Notes: a model not told the origin generated them from the letters alone. Positions 25,477-34,778 are shown, numbered from the stretch's first letter. The stretch: DNA of 64,000 nt from Simplicispira suum (GCF_003008595.1 NZ_CP027669.1:1364001-1428000); one strand, 5' to 3'. Program-made: numbers and translations.

Positions 25477-25490
25477 CTTGTATATACAGG
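25477..25490. promoter_or_regulatory. HutC-like operator before hutC
   Basis: CTTGTATATACAGG is a 14-base near-perfect palindrome 12 bases before the hutC start. It shares 11 of 14 bases with the site at 24628. Confidence 0.75.
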
Positions 25491-25531
25491 TTAACCGAAT
25501 TTCGCCACGCGGGTCAACCCCTGGCCTTGGT

Positions 25532-26929
25532 TTACCGGGCCTGCACCGGCAGCACCACCCGCACTTCCAGCCCCGGCTCGGCATTGCGCAGCTCCAAGCG
25601 CCCGCCATGCGCCTGCGCCACCAGGCGGCACAGGTACAGGCCCAGTCCCACGCCACCCGTGGCGCGCTGGCGGGCGCTGTCGGGGCGGTAAAAGGCCTGC
25701 GCCAGCTGCGCCAGGTGCTCGGGCGGAACGCCCGGGCCGTAGTCGCGCACTTCAATTCCTAGTTCGTCGCCGTGCAGTTGCAGGCGCAGTTCGGGCGGCG
25801 CGGCGGCGGCATTGCCGGAGGTCTGGCCGAAGGGGTGGTTGTGGCGCAAGGCGTTGTCCAAGAGGTTGCGCAGCAGCAAGCGCATGCGCGCGCGATCAAG
25901 TGCAACTGGGGCAAGGCCCGGAGGCGCGTGGATGGCAATGGCCGCAGCGCCCGCGTGGCGGTTGCCCAGCTCGGCCACCACTTCGCGCGCCAGAGCGACC
26001 AGGTCCACGCTTTCGCGGTGCAGGGCGGCGTGGCTGCCGGCCAGGCGCTCGCTTTCCAGCAGGTCGGTGATGAGGCGCGCCATTTCGCCCAGGTCGCGCA
26101 GCAGGGCCTGGCGCTGCGGGTCCACGGCGGGGGTTTCGGGCAGCAGTTCGGCGTTCAGGCGGGCGCGCGTCAGCGGGCTGCGCAGCTCGTGGCTCATGGC
26201 CAGCAGCAGGGCGCGCTTGGCGTCGAGCATCTGGCGGATATCGCCGCCCATGGTGTTGATGGTGGCGGCCAGTTGCCCCAGCTCGTCCGGTTTGTGGGCA
26301 CAGCGCACGGGTATGGGCTCGTCGAACGCGCCCGCGCCAAAGCGCTCGGCACCGGCGCGGATATCGTCCAGCGGGCGCAGCAGTCGGCGCACATACAGAT
26401 AGGCCAGCGCCGTGAGCAACAGCAGGACGCCGAGCGTGATCCAGGCGATGCGCGGGCGCTGTTGCCAAGTCTGCATGTTCAGGCCGAACTCCAGGCGGTG
26501 GCCATCGGCGGTGGTGCGCAGCAACAGGTTTTCGACCCCCTCCCCGCCCGCGCCATGGTGCCATCCGGAGTCGCGTGCCCAGCCGGGGCGGGGTGCATCC
26601 GGCTGTGAATCCCAATTCACCGTGGGCCCGGAGATGCGCAGCGTGATCGGCAGCCGCGTGGTGATGGCCTGGGCGCGCGCTATGCTGGGCGGGCTGCCCA
26701 CCTCGCGCGCCAGATGGTCCACATAGTCGACCAGTAGCGGGCGGGCCGCCTCACGCCAGCCCACAGACACCGCCTTTTGCACGCCGCCGATAAATGTGAC
26801 GGCCATGGCCAGCGCCAGCAGCACAAACACCAGAACCAGGCGCAGCCGCAGCGAGCGGTGCACGGCCTGGCGCGCGCGGCGGTGCCAGGGTGCCTGGGCT
26901 GCATGCCGGCCCTTCGACGTCCTCCTCAT
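25532..26929 (-). CDS. Two-component sensor histidine kinase (CpxA-like)
   Basis: This membrane sensor kinase has 465 residues. The first transmembrane segment (VLVFVLLALAMAVTFIGG) is at about residues 26-46, with a periplasmic sensor region of about 120 residues. A second membrane segment (ITLGVLLLLTALAYLYV) leads into HAMP. The dimerisation domain carries the phospho-acceptor histidine in MSHELRSPLTRARL, and the ATPase domain shows LLRNLLDNALRH, DYGPGVP and GVGLGLYLCR. The start at 26929 overlaps the regulator gene by four bases (ATGA), so translation is coupled. The signal is probably envelope stress, because Spy/CpxP-like genes are in the same unit. Confidence 0.9.
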   Translation of the reverse strand: MRRTSKGRHAAQAPWHRRARQAVHRSLRLRLVLVFVLLALAMAVTFIGGVQKAVSVGWREAARPLLVDYVDHLAREVGSPPSIARAQAITTRLPITLRISGPTVNWDSQPDAPRPGWARDSGWHHGAGGEGVENLLLRTTADGHRLEFGLNMQTWQQRPRIAWITLGVLLLLTALAYLYVRRLLRPLDDIRAGAERFGAGAFDEPIPVRCAHKPDELGQLAATINTMGGDIRQMLDAKRALLLAMSHELRSPLTRARLNAELLPETPAVDPQRQALLRDLGEMARLITDLLESERLAGSHAALHRESVDLVALAREVVAELGNRHAGAAAIAIHAPPGLAPVALDRARMRLLLRNLLDNALRHNHPFGQTSGNAAAAPPELRLQLHGDELGIEVRDYGPGVPPEHLAQLAQAFYRPDSARQRATGGVGLGLYLCRLVAQAHGGRLELRNAEPGLEVRVVLPVQAR

Positions 26930-27621
26930 GCGACGACTCGGCGCAGAGCCAGCGTGTAGCCGGCGTTGCGCAGGGTTTTGATGGCATCCAGCGGCTCGAG
27001 CTTCTTGCGCAGACGGCTGACGACGATGTCTACCGCTCGGGTGTAGAGCTCGGCCTCGTGGCCACGCAGGTCGTTGAGGATGTCGTCGCGGCTCAGCACG
27101 CGCCCGGCTTCTCGCGCCAGCAGGTGCAGCAGGTCGAATTCGGTGCCGGTGAGTTCCACCTCCTGGCCCAGGCACTGCACACTGCGGCGCGCTGGGTCGA
27201 TGCGCAGGCCCTCGAACTCCAGCACGTCGGGTGAACCCGGCGGCTCGGCTGGCGGTGTCGTCTTCATGCGGCGCAGCACAGTCTGCAGGCGGGCAACGAG
27301 TTCGCGCGGCTCAAAGGGCTTGGGCAAGTAGTCGTCGGCACCCAGTTCCAGCCCCACCACGCGGTCCATCACCTCGCCACGGGCGGTGAGCATGATGAGG
27401 GGAATGTCGCTGGTGCGCCGGATGCTGCGGCACAGCTCGAAGCCGTCCATCTCTGGCAGCATCACGTCGAGGATGGCGGCGTCAAAGCCGCCCTGGGCCA
27501 ACCGGGACAGGCCCTCGCTGGGGCGCAGCGCCTGCACCAGTTCCAGCTCGAAGCGCTGGAAGTAAGTGGTCAGCGGGGGCCCTAGCTGTTCGTCATCGTC
27601 GATGAGCAGGATGCGGTGCAT
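26926..27621 (-). CDS. OmpR-family response regulator (CpxR-like)
   Basis: This is a 231-residue DNA-binding response regulator. The receiver domain shows the acidic pocket IDDDE, the phospho-acceptor aspartate in AILDVMLPEMDG, and the lysine in DDYLPKPFEPREL. The C-terminal winged helix contains LTGTEFDLLHLLAREAG and RAVDIVVSRLRKKLE. It is the partner of the overlapping kinase gene. Two Spy/CpxP-like genes lie immediately upstream in the same direction, an arrangement in which the regulator usually controls the whole unit. Confidence 0.93.
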   Translation of the reverse strand: MHRILLIDDDEQLGPPLTTYFQRFELELVQALRPSEGLSRLAQGGFDAAILDVMLPEMDGFELCRSIRRTSDIPLIMLTARGEVMDRVVGLELGADDYLPKPFEPRELVARLQTVLRRMKTTPPAEPPGSPDVLEFEGLRIDPARRSVQCLGQEVELTGTEFDLLHLLAREAGRVLSRDDILNDLRGHEAELYTRAVDIVVSRLRKKLEPLDAIKTLRNAGYTLALRRVVA

Positions 27622-27639
27622 GGTGCGGGAATTCTCGCC

Positions 27640-27933
27640 TCAAGCCTGCTTGGCCAATCGGCCGTGCCGCAGGATCAGCCTGCGCAGGCGCCGCTGTCCC
27701 TCCGCTGCCATCGTGTCAAAGTAGTCGGCCGCCGAAAGCAGGGCGGGCAGCGTGCGCGCCGCCTGCTCGGGCTGGTGCGCAGCCAACCCCAGCGCATGCT
27801 CGCGGTCAAAGCGCGGGCCCCAGACGAGGGCCAGCAGTTCCTCGTGCGGCTGCGGCACCCCGTGGAACAAGGCGGGTCCGACTTCGCGCAGGCCCTGCGT
27901 CAGGCGCTGCAGGCTGGTGTGGTGGCCAGGCAT
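27640..27933 (-). CDS. Small Spy/CpxP-like protein without signal peptide
   Basis: This is a 97-residue protein that aligns with the C-terminal half of the adjacent Spy/CpxP lipoprotein. EELLALVWGPRFDREHA here matches EALQALVAGPQFDRVAA there, and the ends SAADYFDTMAAEGQRRLRRLILRHG and GDFYDSLKPEQQSQVREMMTKRRG also correspond. No signal peptide is present, so it should stay in the cytoplasm unless the true start is missed. It starts 9 bases after the upstream gene with GGGGCTGAGG as ribosome-binding site. It could be a decayed duplicate or a cytoplasmic modulator of the kinase. Confidence 0.65.
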   Translation of the reverse strand: MPGHHTSLQRLTQGLREVGPALFHGVPQPHEELLALVWGPRFDREHALGLAAHQPEQAARTLPALLSAADYFDTMAAEGQRRLRRLILRHGRLAKQA

Positions 27934-27942
27934 GGCGTGGCC

Positions 27943-28416
27943 TCAGCCCCGATGGCGCATCCAGCCGCGGCGCTTGGTCATCATCTCGCGCACCTGGGAT
28001 TGCTGCTCGGGCTTCAGGCTGTCGTAGAAGTCGCCCATGGCGGCAATCACCTCGGGGCTGCCGGTCTGCACCGCGCGCACCTTGGCATCCACCAGCGCCT
28101 GCGCCGCAACCCGGTCAAATTGCGGGCCTGCGACCAGGGCTTGCAGTGCCTCGCGCGGCCGGGCGGCGTCGCCCAAGAAGGCCTTGCGCTGGGCCTGCAG
28201 CGTGTCGGCCAAGCGTTCGAGCTTTTGCTTTTGTGCCGTGTCGAGTTCCAGCTTGCTGCCCACGCGCTCGAGCATCTTGCCGCGCATCTCGGTGATGTTT
28301 TGCTCGTCCATCTGGCCATGGCGCCAGCCGTGGCCGCTGGAGCAGGCCGACAGGCTGCCCACCAGCAGCGACGCGCCAAGCATGCCAAACAGGGTTCTTT
28401 TGATCCAGGGTTTCAT
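27943..28416 (-). CDS. Spy/CpxP family periplasmic chaperone, lipoprotein
   Basis: This 157-residue exported protein resembles Spy and CpxP, ATP-independent chaperones and kinase inhibitors of the envelope stress response. MKPWIKRTLFGMLGASLLVGSL and the lipobox SLSAC near residue 25 indicate a lipoprotein. The LTxxQ-type motifs are present in altered form, LDTAQKQKLERLADTL and LKPEQQSQVREMM. The start at 28416 sits directly before the signal peptide. It is the first gene of the unit that ends with the two-component system, which suggests CpxP-like feedback on the kinase. Confidence 0.85.
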   Translation of the reverse strand: MKPWIKRTLFGMLGASLLVGSLSACSSGHGWRHGQMDEQNITEMRGKMLERVGSKLELDTAQKQKLERLADTLQAQRKAFLGDAARPREALQALVAGPQFDRVAAQALVDAKVRAVQTGSPEVIAAMGDFYDSLKPEQQSQVREMMTKRRGWMRHRG

Positions 28417-28589
28417 GGGAGTGTCCTCTTCAACAAGGGTGTAAAACGAAACCCTATGGTGCGCGGCGGACACCCGCGCGTCATCTCGGGGCGGTTTCGG
28501 TTTATTTCGCTTTGTATCCAGTGACCTCGTCCAGCCCGCCTGTCGATAATCAAGGGCGCCATGGGGCCTTACCCCTCGGAGCCTGTACT

Positions 28590-28651
28590 GTGATTTTTTC
28601 GTTAAATCGGCCTTTAGCGCTTACCCCATAAGCGTTATCAGCTATCAATCA
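28590..28651 (-). repeat. Dispersed hairpin repeat, copy E (upstream of recQ)
   Basis: Read on the minus strand it is TTGATAGCTGATAACGCTTA, then GGGGTAAGCGCTAAAGGCC, the repeat core with small changes. It ends 13 bases before the recQ start, in the gap between the divergent Spy and recQ genes. Confidence 0.75.
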
Positions 28652-28664
28652 AAGAGCAAACCTT

Positions 28665-30535
28665 TTGTCTGCCGCGCATTTCGTATTGAAAGAAGTCTTT
28701 GGCTACGAAGCCTTTCGTGGCCCGCAAGAGGCCATCGTGGCGCATGTGGTGGCGGGCGGCGACGCGCTGGTTCTCATGCCGACCGGCGGAGGCAAAAGCC
28801 TGTGCTACCAGGTGCCGGCCATCGTGCGCCAGCAGCAGGGCCGCGGCGTGGCCATCGTCGTCTCGCCGCTGATTGCGCTGATGCACGACCAGGTCGGCGC
28901 GCTGCACGAGGCCGGGGTCGATGCCGCCTTCCTCAACTCCAGCCTGGGCTACGACGAGGCGCAAGACGTGGAACTGCGCCTGCAGACCGGCGGCATCACC
29001 CTGCTGTACGCCGCGCCCGAGCGGCTCAACACGCCGCGTTTTCTGGGCTTGCTGGACGACTTGTACAACCAAGGCAAGCTGAGCCTGTTCGCCATCGATG
29101 AGGCGCACTGCGTGAGCCAGTGGGGCCACGACTTTCGCCCCGAGTACCGCGCGCTGACCGTGCTGCACGAGCGCTTTCCCGGCGTGCCGCGCATTGCGCT
29201 CACCGCCACCGCCGATGCGCTCACACGCGAGGACATCGTCGAGCGCCTGCAGCTGCAAGAGGCGCGCCTTTTTATCAGCAGCTTTGACCGGCCCAACATC
29301 CGTTACCGCATCGAGGAAAAGAAGGATGTGACCACGCAGTTGCTGCGCTTCATTGAGCGCGAGCACGCGGGCGAAGCGGGTGTCGTCTATTGCCAGTCCC
29401 GCAAACGCGTGGACGAGCTGGCCGCCACGCTGGCAAGCGCGGGCGTCAACGCCCTGCCCTACCACGCCGGGCTGGACGGCGCGGTGCGCAAGAAACACCA
29501 GGACCGCTTTCTGCGCGAAGAGGGCATCGTCATGGTCGCCACCATTGCCTTTGGCATGGGCATCGACAAACCCGACGTGCGCTTTGTGGCGCACGTGGAC
29601 ATGCCCAAGAACATCGAGGGCTACTACCAGGAAACCGGCCGCGCCGGCCGCGACGGCCTGCCCGCCGATGCGTGGATGGCCTACGGTCTGGCCGACGTCG
29701 TGAACCAGCGCCGCATGATCGACGAAAGCCCGGCGGGTGCCGAATTCAAGGCCGCACTGCGCGGCAAGCTCGACGCCCTGCTGGCTCTGGCCGAAGCCAC
29801 CGACTGTCGGCGCGTGCGGCTGCTGGCGTACTTTGATGAAGCGTCGGAACCGTGCGGAAATTGCGACAACTGCATTTCTCCGCCTGCAGTGTGGGACGCG
29901 ACCGACGCGGCCCGCAAGCTGCTATCGACCATCTACCGCGTGCAGCAGGCCAGCCACATTGGCTTTGGCGCCGGCCACTTGATGGACGTGCTGCGCGGCA
30001 GAGCCACCGACAAAGTGGCCCAGTTTGGCCACGAAAAGCTCAGCACCTTTGGCTTGGGCGCCGACCTGTCAGAGCAGCAACTGCGCGGCGTGCTGCGCCA
30101 GCTCGTCGCTACTGGCGCGGTGGGACTGGAGAAGGTGCACCTGGACAACGGCCACAGCTTTGACACCCTGGCGCTCACCGACGCCTCGCGCTCGGTGCTG
30201 CGCGGCGAAGTGCCGGTGCGCCTGCGCGAGACCGTGGCCGCCGCCCCACGCGAACGCAAACGCCGCCGCAGCCCGGCAGGTACCTTGCCGCCGGCCGCCG
30301 CTGCGCTGGACCAGGCGGCCCAGGTGCGCTTTATCAACCTCAAGGCCTGGCGCGCTGAAGTGGCAAAGGAGCACGGCCTGCCCGCCTATGTGATCTTCCA
30401 CGACGCCACGCTTGCAGCCATTGCCGAGCGCTGCCCGACGACGCTTGACGATTTGCAGGGGATCAGCGGCATGGGAGCGAAGAAGCTGGAGGCGTATGGG
30501 GGGATGTGCTGCGGGTGTGTGGCACCACGGCCTGA
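28665..30535 (+). CDS. recQ: ATP-dependent DNA helicase RecQ, with a 3' frameshift
   Basis: RecQ unwinds DNA 3' to 5' in recombination and replication repair. The start is a TTG at 28665, which gives the usual N terminus ([18 protein letters not shown]). Motif I is [13 protein letters not shown], motif [21 protein letters not shown], motif [14 protein letters not shown]. The zinc-binding cysteines are DCRRVRLL and CGNCDNC, and an HRDC domain lies near the end ([14 protein letters not shown], [13 protein letters not shown]). At the run of six G (30498-30503) the frame is lost. Adding one G restores GGDVLRV and a stop at 30533-30535. As written, the frame runs on to 31472 across the opposite-strand torF gene. 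Confidence 0.9.
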
Positions 30536-30545
30536 AGCCCCCCGG

Positions 30546-31481
30546 TCAGAAGCGCTTGGCAACACTCAAGATGACGGCCGTGCGGTCAAGGCGGCGCGAA
30601 ACCCCGTTGCCATCTGTTGCCACAAAGAGCTCACGCTCACGCGCTTTGGCACCGGCGATTTCGGCGCCAAAGACAAAGCCCCAGCGCGTGTGCTCGATGC
30701 CCAGCCGGTAGTCCACGGTGTTCATGGCGCTGAAGTTGCGCACAAACTGCCAACCCAGGTGGCCGATGAGCTTGGTCGTGCCGTTGAGGGGGTAGGCCAC
30801 ATCAAAGTCCAGCAACTGCGTGCCGCGCGAGTGCTTGAACCCTGCGCCATAGCAGTTCATCGCCGCGCCGGGGTCGCCCCCGGCCATCATTGCGGGCAGG
30901 TAACCGGCGCACACGGTAGAGGTGTTGAGGCCCCGAAAGTCCTTGCTGGCCACGTACAGGTAGCGCGCGGTGAAGATGCCGTAGCCCAATTCGCCCAGCA
31001 GGTAGCTGGTGTTGAAGTTGGTGGTGGCCATACCCAGCGGGTTCATCTGCTCATCGAACCCCGTGGGGGCCTCGACACGGGCGCGGGGAAACCATTCTCG
31101 CGCCACGGCGGCGCCGTAGTGCAGGCCTTCGGGGTTGCCGCCGCGCCAACCGAGTGCCAGTGTGGGGTTGAGCCGGTTGCTGTTGGGGAAAGTCACCTTG
31201 CTGACGGATGCCAGCTGGAAGTGGGCGAGCAGACCGGACTCGTGCACGGCATCCACCGTCAACTCGGCGCCAGGGCGGTTGAAGGTGTCGGACACGCCGC
31301 GTGTCTTGCGGTCGCTGGAGAGCTTGACCTCCGTGTCGATGGCATACGACTGGATTTCGGGTTCATCCGCCGCGGGGGCAGACGCACGCTGGGCGAAGGC
31401 TGCACCCGACATACTGGCGCAAAGGGCGCCAATGGCCAGCGTGGTACGGGTGGCGGATGCCATGGGACGTGAACGGAACAT
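30546..31481 (-). CDS. TorF-family putative outer-membrane porin
   Basis: This is an exported protein of 311 residues with a signal peptide ([20 protein letters not shown]) and the alternating aromatic and charged pattern of an outer-membrane beta barrel. It ends in a terminal phenylalanine (ILSVAKRF), typical for barrel insertion. The opening after cleavage, with [23 protein letters not shown], matches the TorF family (SDYRFRGxS-like start), whose members are uncharacterised porins. GAGGAG precedes the ATG at 31481. It is the last gene of a five-gene unit of exported proteins and would supply outer-membrane passage for its substrate. Confidence 0.8.
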   Translation of the reverse strand: MFRSRPMASATRTTLAIGALCASMSGAAFAQRASAPAADEPEIQSYAIDTEVKLSSDRKTRGVSDTFNRPGAELTVDAVHESGLLAHFQLASVSKVTFPNSNRLNPTLALGWRGGNPEGLHYGAAVAREWFPRARVEAPTGFDEQMNPLGMATTNFNTSYLLGELGYGIFTARYLYVASKDFRGLNTSTVCAGYLPAMMAGGDPGAAMNCYGAGFKHSRGTQLLDFDVAYPLNGTTKLIGHLGWQFVRNFSAMNTVDYRLGIEHTRWGFVFGAEIAGAKARERELFVATDGNGVSRRLDRTAVILSVAKRF

Positions 31482-31523
31482 AGGGGTGTCTCCTCAGATG
31501 GATTTGGTTTTTTGTGGTGTGGA

Positions 31524-31955
31524 TCAGTGCGCTTTGCAGCCGCTTGGCACGGTGTCGGTGCGGGTCATTTCTTCGGTCTCGCCCAGCATCTCGGTGCCGA
31601 TGTAGGCACGCACGGCGAGCACCTTGCCGTCATGCTTGACGCGGATGGCGCCCCTGTAGTTTTTCTTGTCGCGCGGGTCGTGCACCCAGCCCTGGCGCCA
31701 GGCCTCGCCGTCAAACGTTTGCAGCTTGGCGATGCGCACGCCACAGGTGTCTTCGGGGGTACCGGCGTCCTTGTCCCACACGATCTGGCCGCACAGCGCC
31801 GCAGGGGCATCGGCGCAGGGCTTGAACTCGATCACCGCCGCCTTGTCGGCACTCAGCCACAGGCCCTGGGCGTCTTGCGGGCTGGCGCTGTAGGCTGGCA
31901 CAGCGGCCAATAGCAGGGTAAGCAGGGTAGATAGGGAAAGGGCATGGCGCGGCAT
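31524..31955 (-). CDS. DUF2147 exported protein
   Basis: This 143-residue protein has a clear signal peptide (LSLSTLLTLLLAAVPAYSA) and one DUF2147 domain, a small lipocalin-like fold. The domain pattern is GLWLSADKAAVIEF, CGQIVWDKD, and NYRGAIRVKHDGKVLAVRAYIG. Four cysteines in the mature part could pair in the periplasm. The function of the family is unknown; ligand binding is a reasonable guess. AGGAGA lies before the ATG. It is between the PLP enzyme and the porin in the same unit. Confidence 0.85.
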   Translation of the reverse strand: MPRHALSLSTLLTLLLAAVPAYSASPQDAQGLWLSADKAAVIEFKPCADAPAALCGQIVWDKDAGTPEDTCGVRIAKLQTFDGEAWRQGWVHDPRDKKNYRGAIRVKHDGKVLAVRAYIGTEMLGETEEMTRTDTVPSGCKAH

Positions 31956-31990
31956 CAAGGTCTCCTGGGGTGGGGTGAAAGGCGCAAGGC

Positions 31991-33286
31991 TCAGGGCGCA
32001 GGGGGGAACACGGGCCAGTGGTCCACCACCTGGCCGCCCGACACCACGACGATGGCGCCGAACTGCTGCAGCAGTGCTTCGCTCTTTTGCGGGCGAAAGA
32101 ACACGGTATCGCCAGGCACCAGCGCCTGGCGGCCCGAGCCCACCATGACCTGCTGGTTGGGCGAGAGACCATAAAGACCACTGGTTGCAAGCCCCGCAGG
32201 CGAGACCGCGTCGGCGCGCCACTGGCCGCCATACAGGAACACGCCGTGGCGCTGGTTGCGGTCCCACCACTGGGCGGCGCTGCCGATCCACTCGACGCCC
32301 GTGGGCAGCTGGAAGGCGCCGCTCTTGAGCACCGGCGTGGCGATGAAGCAGGCGGGCTCACAGGCATCCAGATGCGGCAGATCGAATTCGGCCGGCTTGA
32401 CGAAGGCCGAGCCCACGCTGACCTCGTTGGCTGCACCCTGGCCGTCGTACATGTGGAAGGTGGGCGACCCGGCGGCGTTCCAGGTCAGCGCGGCGGCCTG
32501 TTCACGCGCGGCGGGCAAGGCCGCCAGGGCCTGGGCCTTGTAGCTGTCGTACACCTTTCGGGCGTGCGCCGCAGCGGCGGAGCGTGCGCCCGGCAGATCG
32601 GGGATTTCCGTGACATGCGGGTCGTATCCCATCATTCCCGAGAACTCCAGCAAGGGCTCTGATTTCACAATGGACAGGGCCTTTTCGAGCGCTTGCGCGT
32701 CAGCGAATCCGCCGCGATGCAAGCCCACATCGATCTCCAGGTTGACGCGCAGCTTGTGGCCCAGCGCGCGGGCCAGTTGCTGGTATTGGATGAGCCGCTC
32801 GGGCGTGTCCACCAGCCACTGCAACTGGCGGCTGGGGTCAAACGCACCGCCCCGAAACTTTTGGTAGAAGACCTGCGCCACGCCCGTCGGCATGGGCTTG
32901 CCCAGCAACAGGTCAAACTGGGGTCGCTCGGCAGTTTGCAGCTGCAGATACGGCAGGTTGAACACCATCTGGCGCGTGCTTTGCGTTTGCTGGGCGATCA
33001 AATCGAGCAGCGCAAAGCACGGCAGCGACTTGGCGACCACGCGCAGCGCGACGGCCGGACTTTTGAGTGCCATGACCTTGCGGAGATTGGCTTGCACCCG
33101 GTCGCGGTCGATCACCATCACCGGCGTGGTCGCGTCGGTGGCGGCATCGGACGCCCGCAGGGCACGCGCCAGCTCGGAAAAGTAGGGCCCGTGCGGCGCA
33201 CCGGTCTCGCCTGGACGCAGGGCCAATGCGGCGAGGGCGGCCGCGCCGGTACCGGCCAGCAACAAGCGGCGACGGGATGTTTTCAT
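31991..33286 (-). CDS. Exported fold-III PLP enzyme (D-threonine aldolase/DSD1-like)
   Basis: This 431-residue protein combines a twin-arginine signal (TSRRRLLLAGTGAAALAALAL) with the alanine racemase-type PLP barrel of the D-threonine aldolase and D-serine dehydratase family. PVMVIDRDRVQANL opens the barrel, and the lysine in LRVVAKSLP should bind PLP. NLEIDVGLHRGGF and FSGMMGYDPHV follow. Characterised relatives bind a metal through HxC or HxD near the C terminus; here the equivalent site reads VVDHWPVF, so the second ligand is missing. Folding with cofactor before Tat export would place it in the periplasm. The substrate is unknown. The gene overlaps the oxidase gene by four bases. Confidence 0.8.
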   Translation of the reverse strand: MKTSRRRLLLAGTGAAALAALALRPGETGAPHGPYFSELARALRASDAATDATTPVMVIDRDRVQANLRKVMALKSPAVALRVVAKSLPCFALLDLIAQQTQSTRQMVFNLPYLQLQTAERPQFDLLLGKPMPTGVAQVFYQKFRGGAFDPSRQLQWLVDTPERLIQYQQLARALGHKLRVNLEIDVGLHRGGFADAQALEKALSIVKSEPLLEFSGMMGYDPHVTEIPDLPGARSAAAAHARKVYDSYKAQALAALPAAREQAAALTWNAAGSPTFHMYDGQGAANEVSVGSAFVKPAEFDLPHLDACEPACFIATPVLKSGAFQLPTGVEWIGSAAQWWDRNQRHGVFLYGGQWRADAVSPAGLATSGLYGLSPNQQVMVGSGRQALVPGDTVFFRPQKSEALLQQFGAIVVVSGGQVVDHWPVFPPAP

Positions 33287-34767
33287 GCAGTCTCTCCAAA
33301 CAGTTTGCGCAGGTGGGCGTTCAAGAAGCGGCCTTGCGGATCCAGCTCGCGCCGCAGGGCAAGAAAATCGCCCCAGCGCGGGTACAGCGCGACCAGTTGC
33401 GCCGCACCCAGGTCGTGCAACTTGCCCCAGTGCGGGCGGCCCTGGTATTTGCGAAAGATCGGCCCGATCTCGGACGTCAAGTAGTCGTACGGTTCGCCCA
33501 CCGCCGCGTGCACGGCAATCGAACAACTCGCGCGCTGGTAGAACGGGCTGAGCCACGCCGCCTCGTCGGCGGCGACAAAGCGGAACTCCATCGGGAAGTA
33601 CACGTCGTTGCGCTTCTCCAGCGCGGCGATCACTTCCTTGGCGCAGGCAACACCCGCTTCTTGCGGTACGTGGTACTCGGTTTCGTTGAAGCGCGTCGGC
33701 CGCTGGGTGGCCAGCAGGCGCCAGGCACGGTTCTTGGCTTCTTCCTTCTGCTCAGAATCGATGGCCCAGCCCGCCACCTTGCGCCGTAAGCTCGGGAAGT
33801 ACCCGAGCCAATCGCGCAGGCGGCGCAGGTCGCGCAGCACGTCTTCGTCGGCGGCGTGCGGCATGAGCACCTGGCCGCTGGTGTCAATGTCGTGCGCAAT
33901 GCCCGCGGCGTAACCGGTAAAGGGCAGGTAATAGAACTCGAAGTTGCGGTGCTTGCGGGCAAGTTCCGGGGCCCGCTCCAGGAGCTGCATCGCAGGCTCC
34001 AGCCACACGCGGCGGTGCAGGCTGTAGGCCGGAACCACCCGCACCCGCGCTTGCGTGATGACGCCCAGGCTCCCCAGCGACACACGCGCTGCGGCCAGCA
34101 GATCGGGGCGCTGCTGCGCATTGCATTCGATGACCTCGCCGCGCGCCGTCACCAGGCGCAGGCCCACCACATCGGCATGCAGGGCCGGCAGTTGCATGCC
34201 GGTGCCGTGGGTCGCGGTGCTGATGGCACCGGCGTAGCTTTGCACATCGACATCCGGCAGGTTGCGCAGCGCAAGGCCCGCCGCATCCAGCAGGCGCGAG
34301 GCCGTGGCCAGGCGCGTGCCGCCCTGCACCAGCACCGTGTCCTTGCCCGGCGCCATCTCGCCCACCCCGGAGAGCTGGTCCAGCGACACCAGCCATTGGT
34401 CCGTGGGCACCAGGGCCGTAAACGAATGTCCGGCGCCCACGCACCGCACCGGGCCGGTCGGTGCATCGCGCAGCGCCTGGGCCAGCGCAGCCTCGTCGCG
34501 GGGCACCAGAAAGCGCTTGGGCTGGCATTGCTGAATGCCCGACCAGTTCTGCCAGCGCGCCGGGGCGCCGCCAGCGGCTGGCGCACTGCCAGGGGACGAT
34601 GGGATGGTTGTCGGTCCGGTGGCGGCCACTGGCGCGGCCGCACGGACCGCCGGGGCCAACGCGGCACCCAGCGCAACGCCGGTGCTGGCACGCAACAAGG
34701 ACCGGCGAGCTGCGCTGCCAAGCAAACGGGGCGCGGCAGCAGTGCGGGGTGGTTTGTGCAATGGCAT
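33283..34767 (-). CDS. Exported D-arabinono-1,4-lactone oxidase-like flavoprotein
   Basis: This is a 494-residue FAD enzyme of the VAO fold, close to aldonolactone and alditol oxidases. The histidine in CVGAGHSFTALV is the usual covalent FAD attachment point. VDVQSYAGAISTATHGTG and GSLGVITQARVRVVP are FAD-domain landmarks, and HWGKLHDL near the C terminus is the family HWxK motif. The N terminus has a twin-arginine-like signal (ARRSLLRASTGVALGAALAP), so it should act in the periplasm. An exported c-type cytochrome is encoded directly upstream and is the natural electron acceptor. The true substrate could be a sugar lactone, a polyol or another hydroxy compound. Confidence 0.85.
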   Translation of the reverse strand: MPLHKPPRTAAAPRLLGSAARRSLLRASTGVALGAALAPAVRAAAPVAATGPTTIPSSPGSAPAAGGAPARWQNWSGIQQCQPKRFLVPRDEAALAQALRDAPTGPVRCVGAGHSFTALVPTDQWLVSLDQLSGVGEMAPGKDTVLVQGGTRLATASRLLDAAGLALRNLPDVDVQSYAGAISTATHGTGMQLPALHADVVGLRLVTARGEVIECNAQQRPDLLAAARVSLGSLGVITQARVRVVPAYSLHRRVWLEPAMQLLERAPELARKHRNFEFYYLPFTGYAAGIAHDIDTSGQVLMPHAADEDVLRDLRRLRDWLGYFPSLRRKVAGWAIDSEQKEEAKNRAWRLLATQRPTRFNETEYHVPQEAGVACAKEVIAALEKRNDVYFPMEFRFVAADEAAWLSPFYQRASCSIAVHAAVGEPYDYLTSEIGPIFRKYQGRPHWGKLHDLGAAQLVALYPRWGDFLALRRELDPQGRFLNAHLRKLFGETA

Positions 34768-34778
34768 ATTCGTTTGTT

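Noticed and set aside
30536..31472. Extension of the recQ reading frame across the torF region
   Set aside because: It is antisense to a well-supported exported porin gene and shows no RecQ-like sequence after residue about 612; it results from the six-G frameshift.
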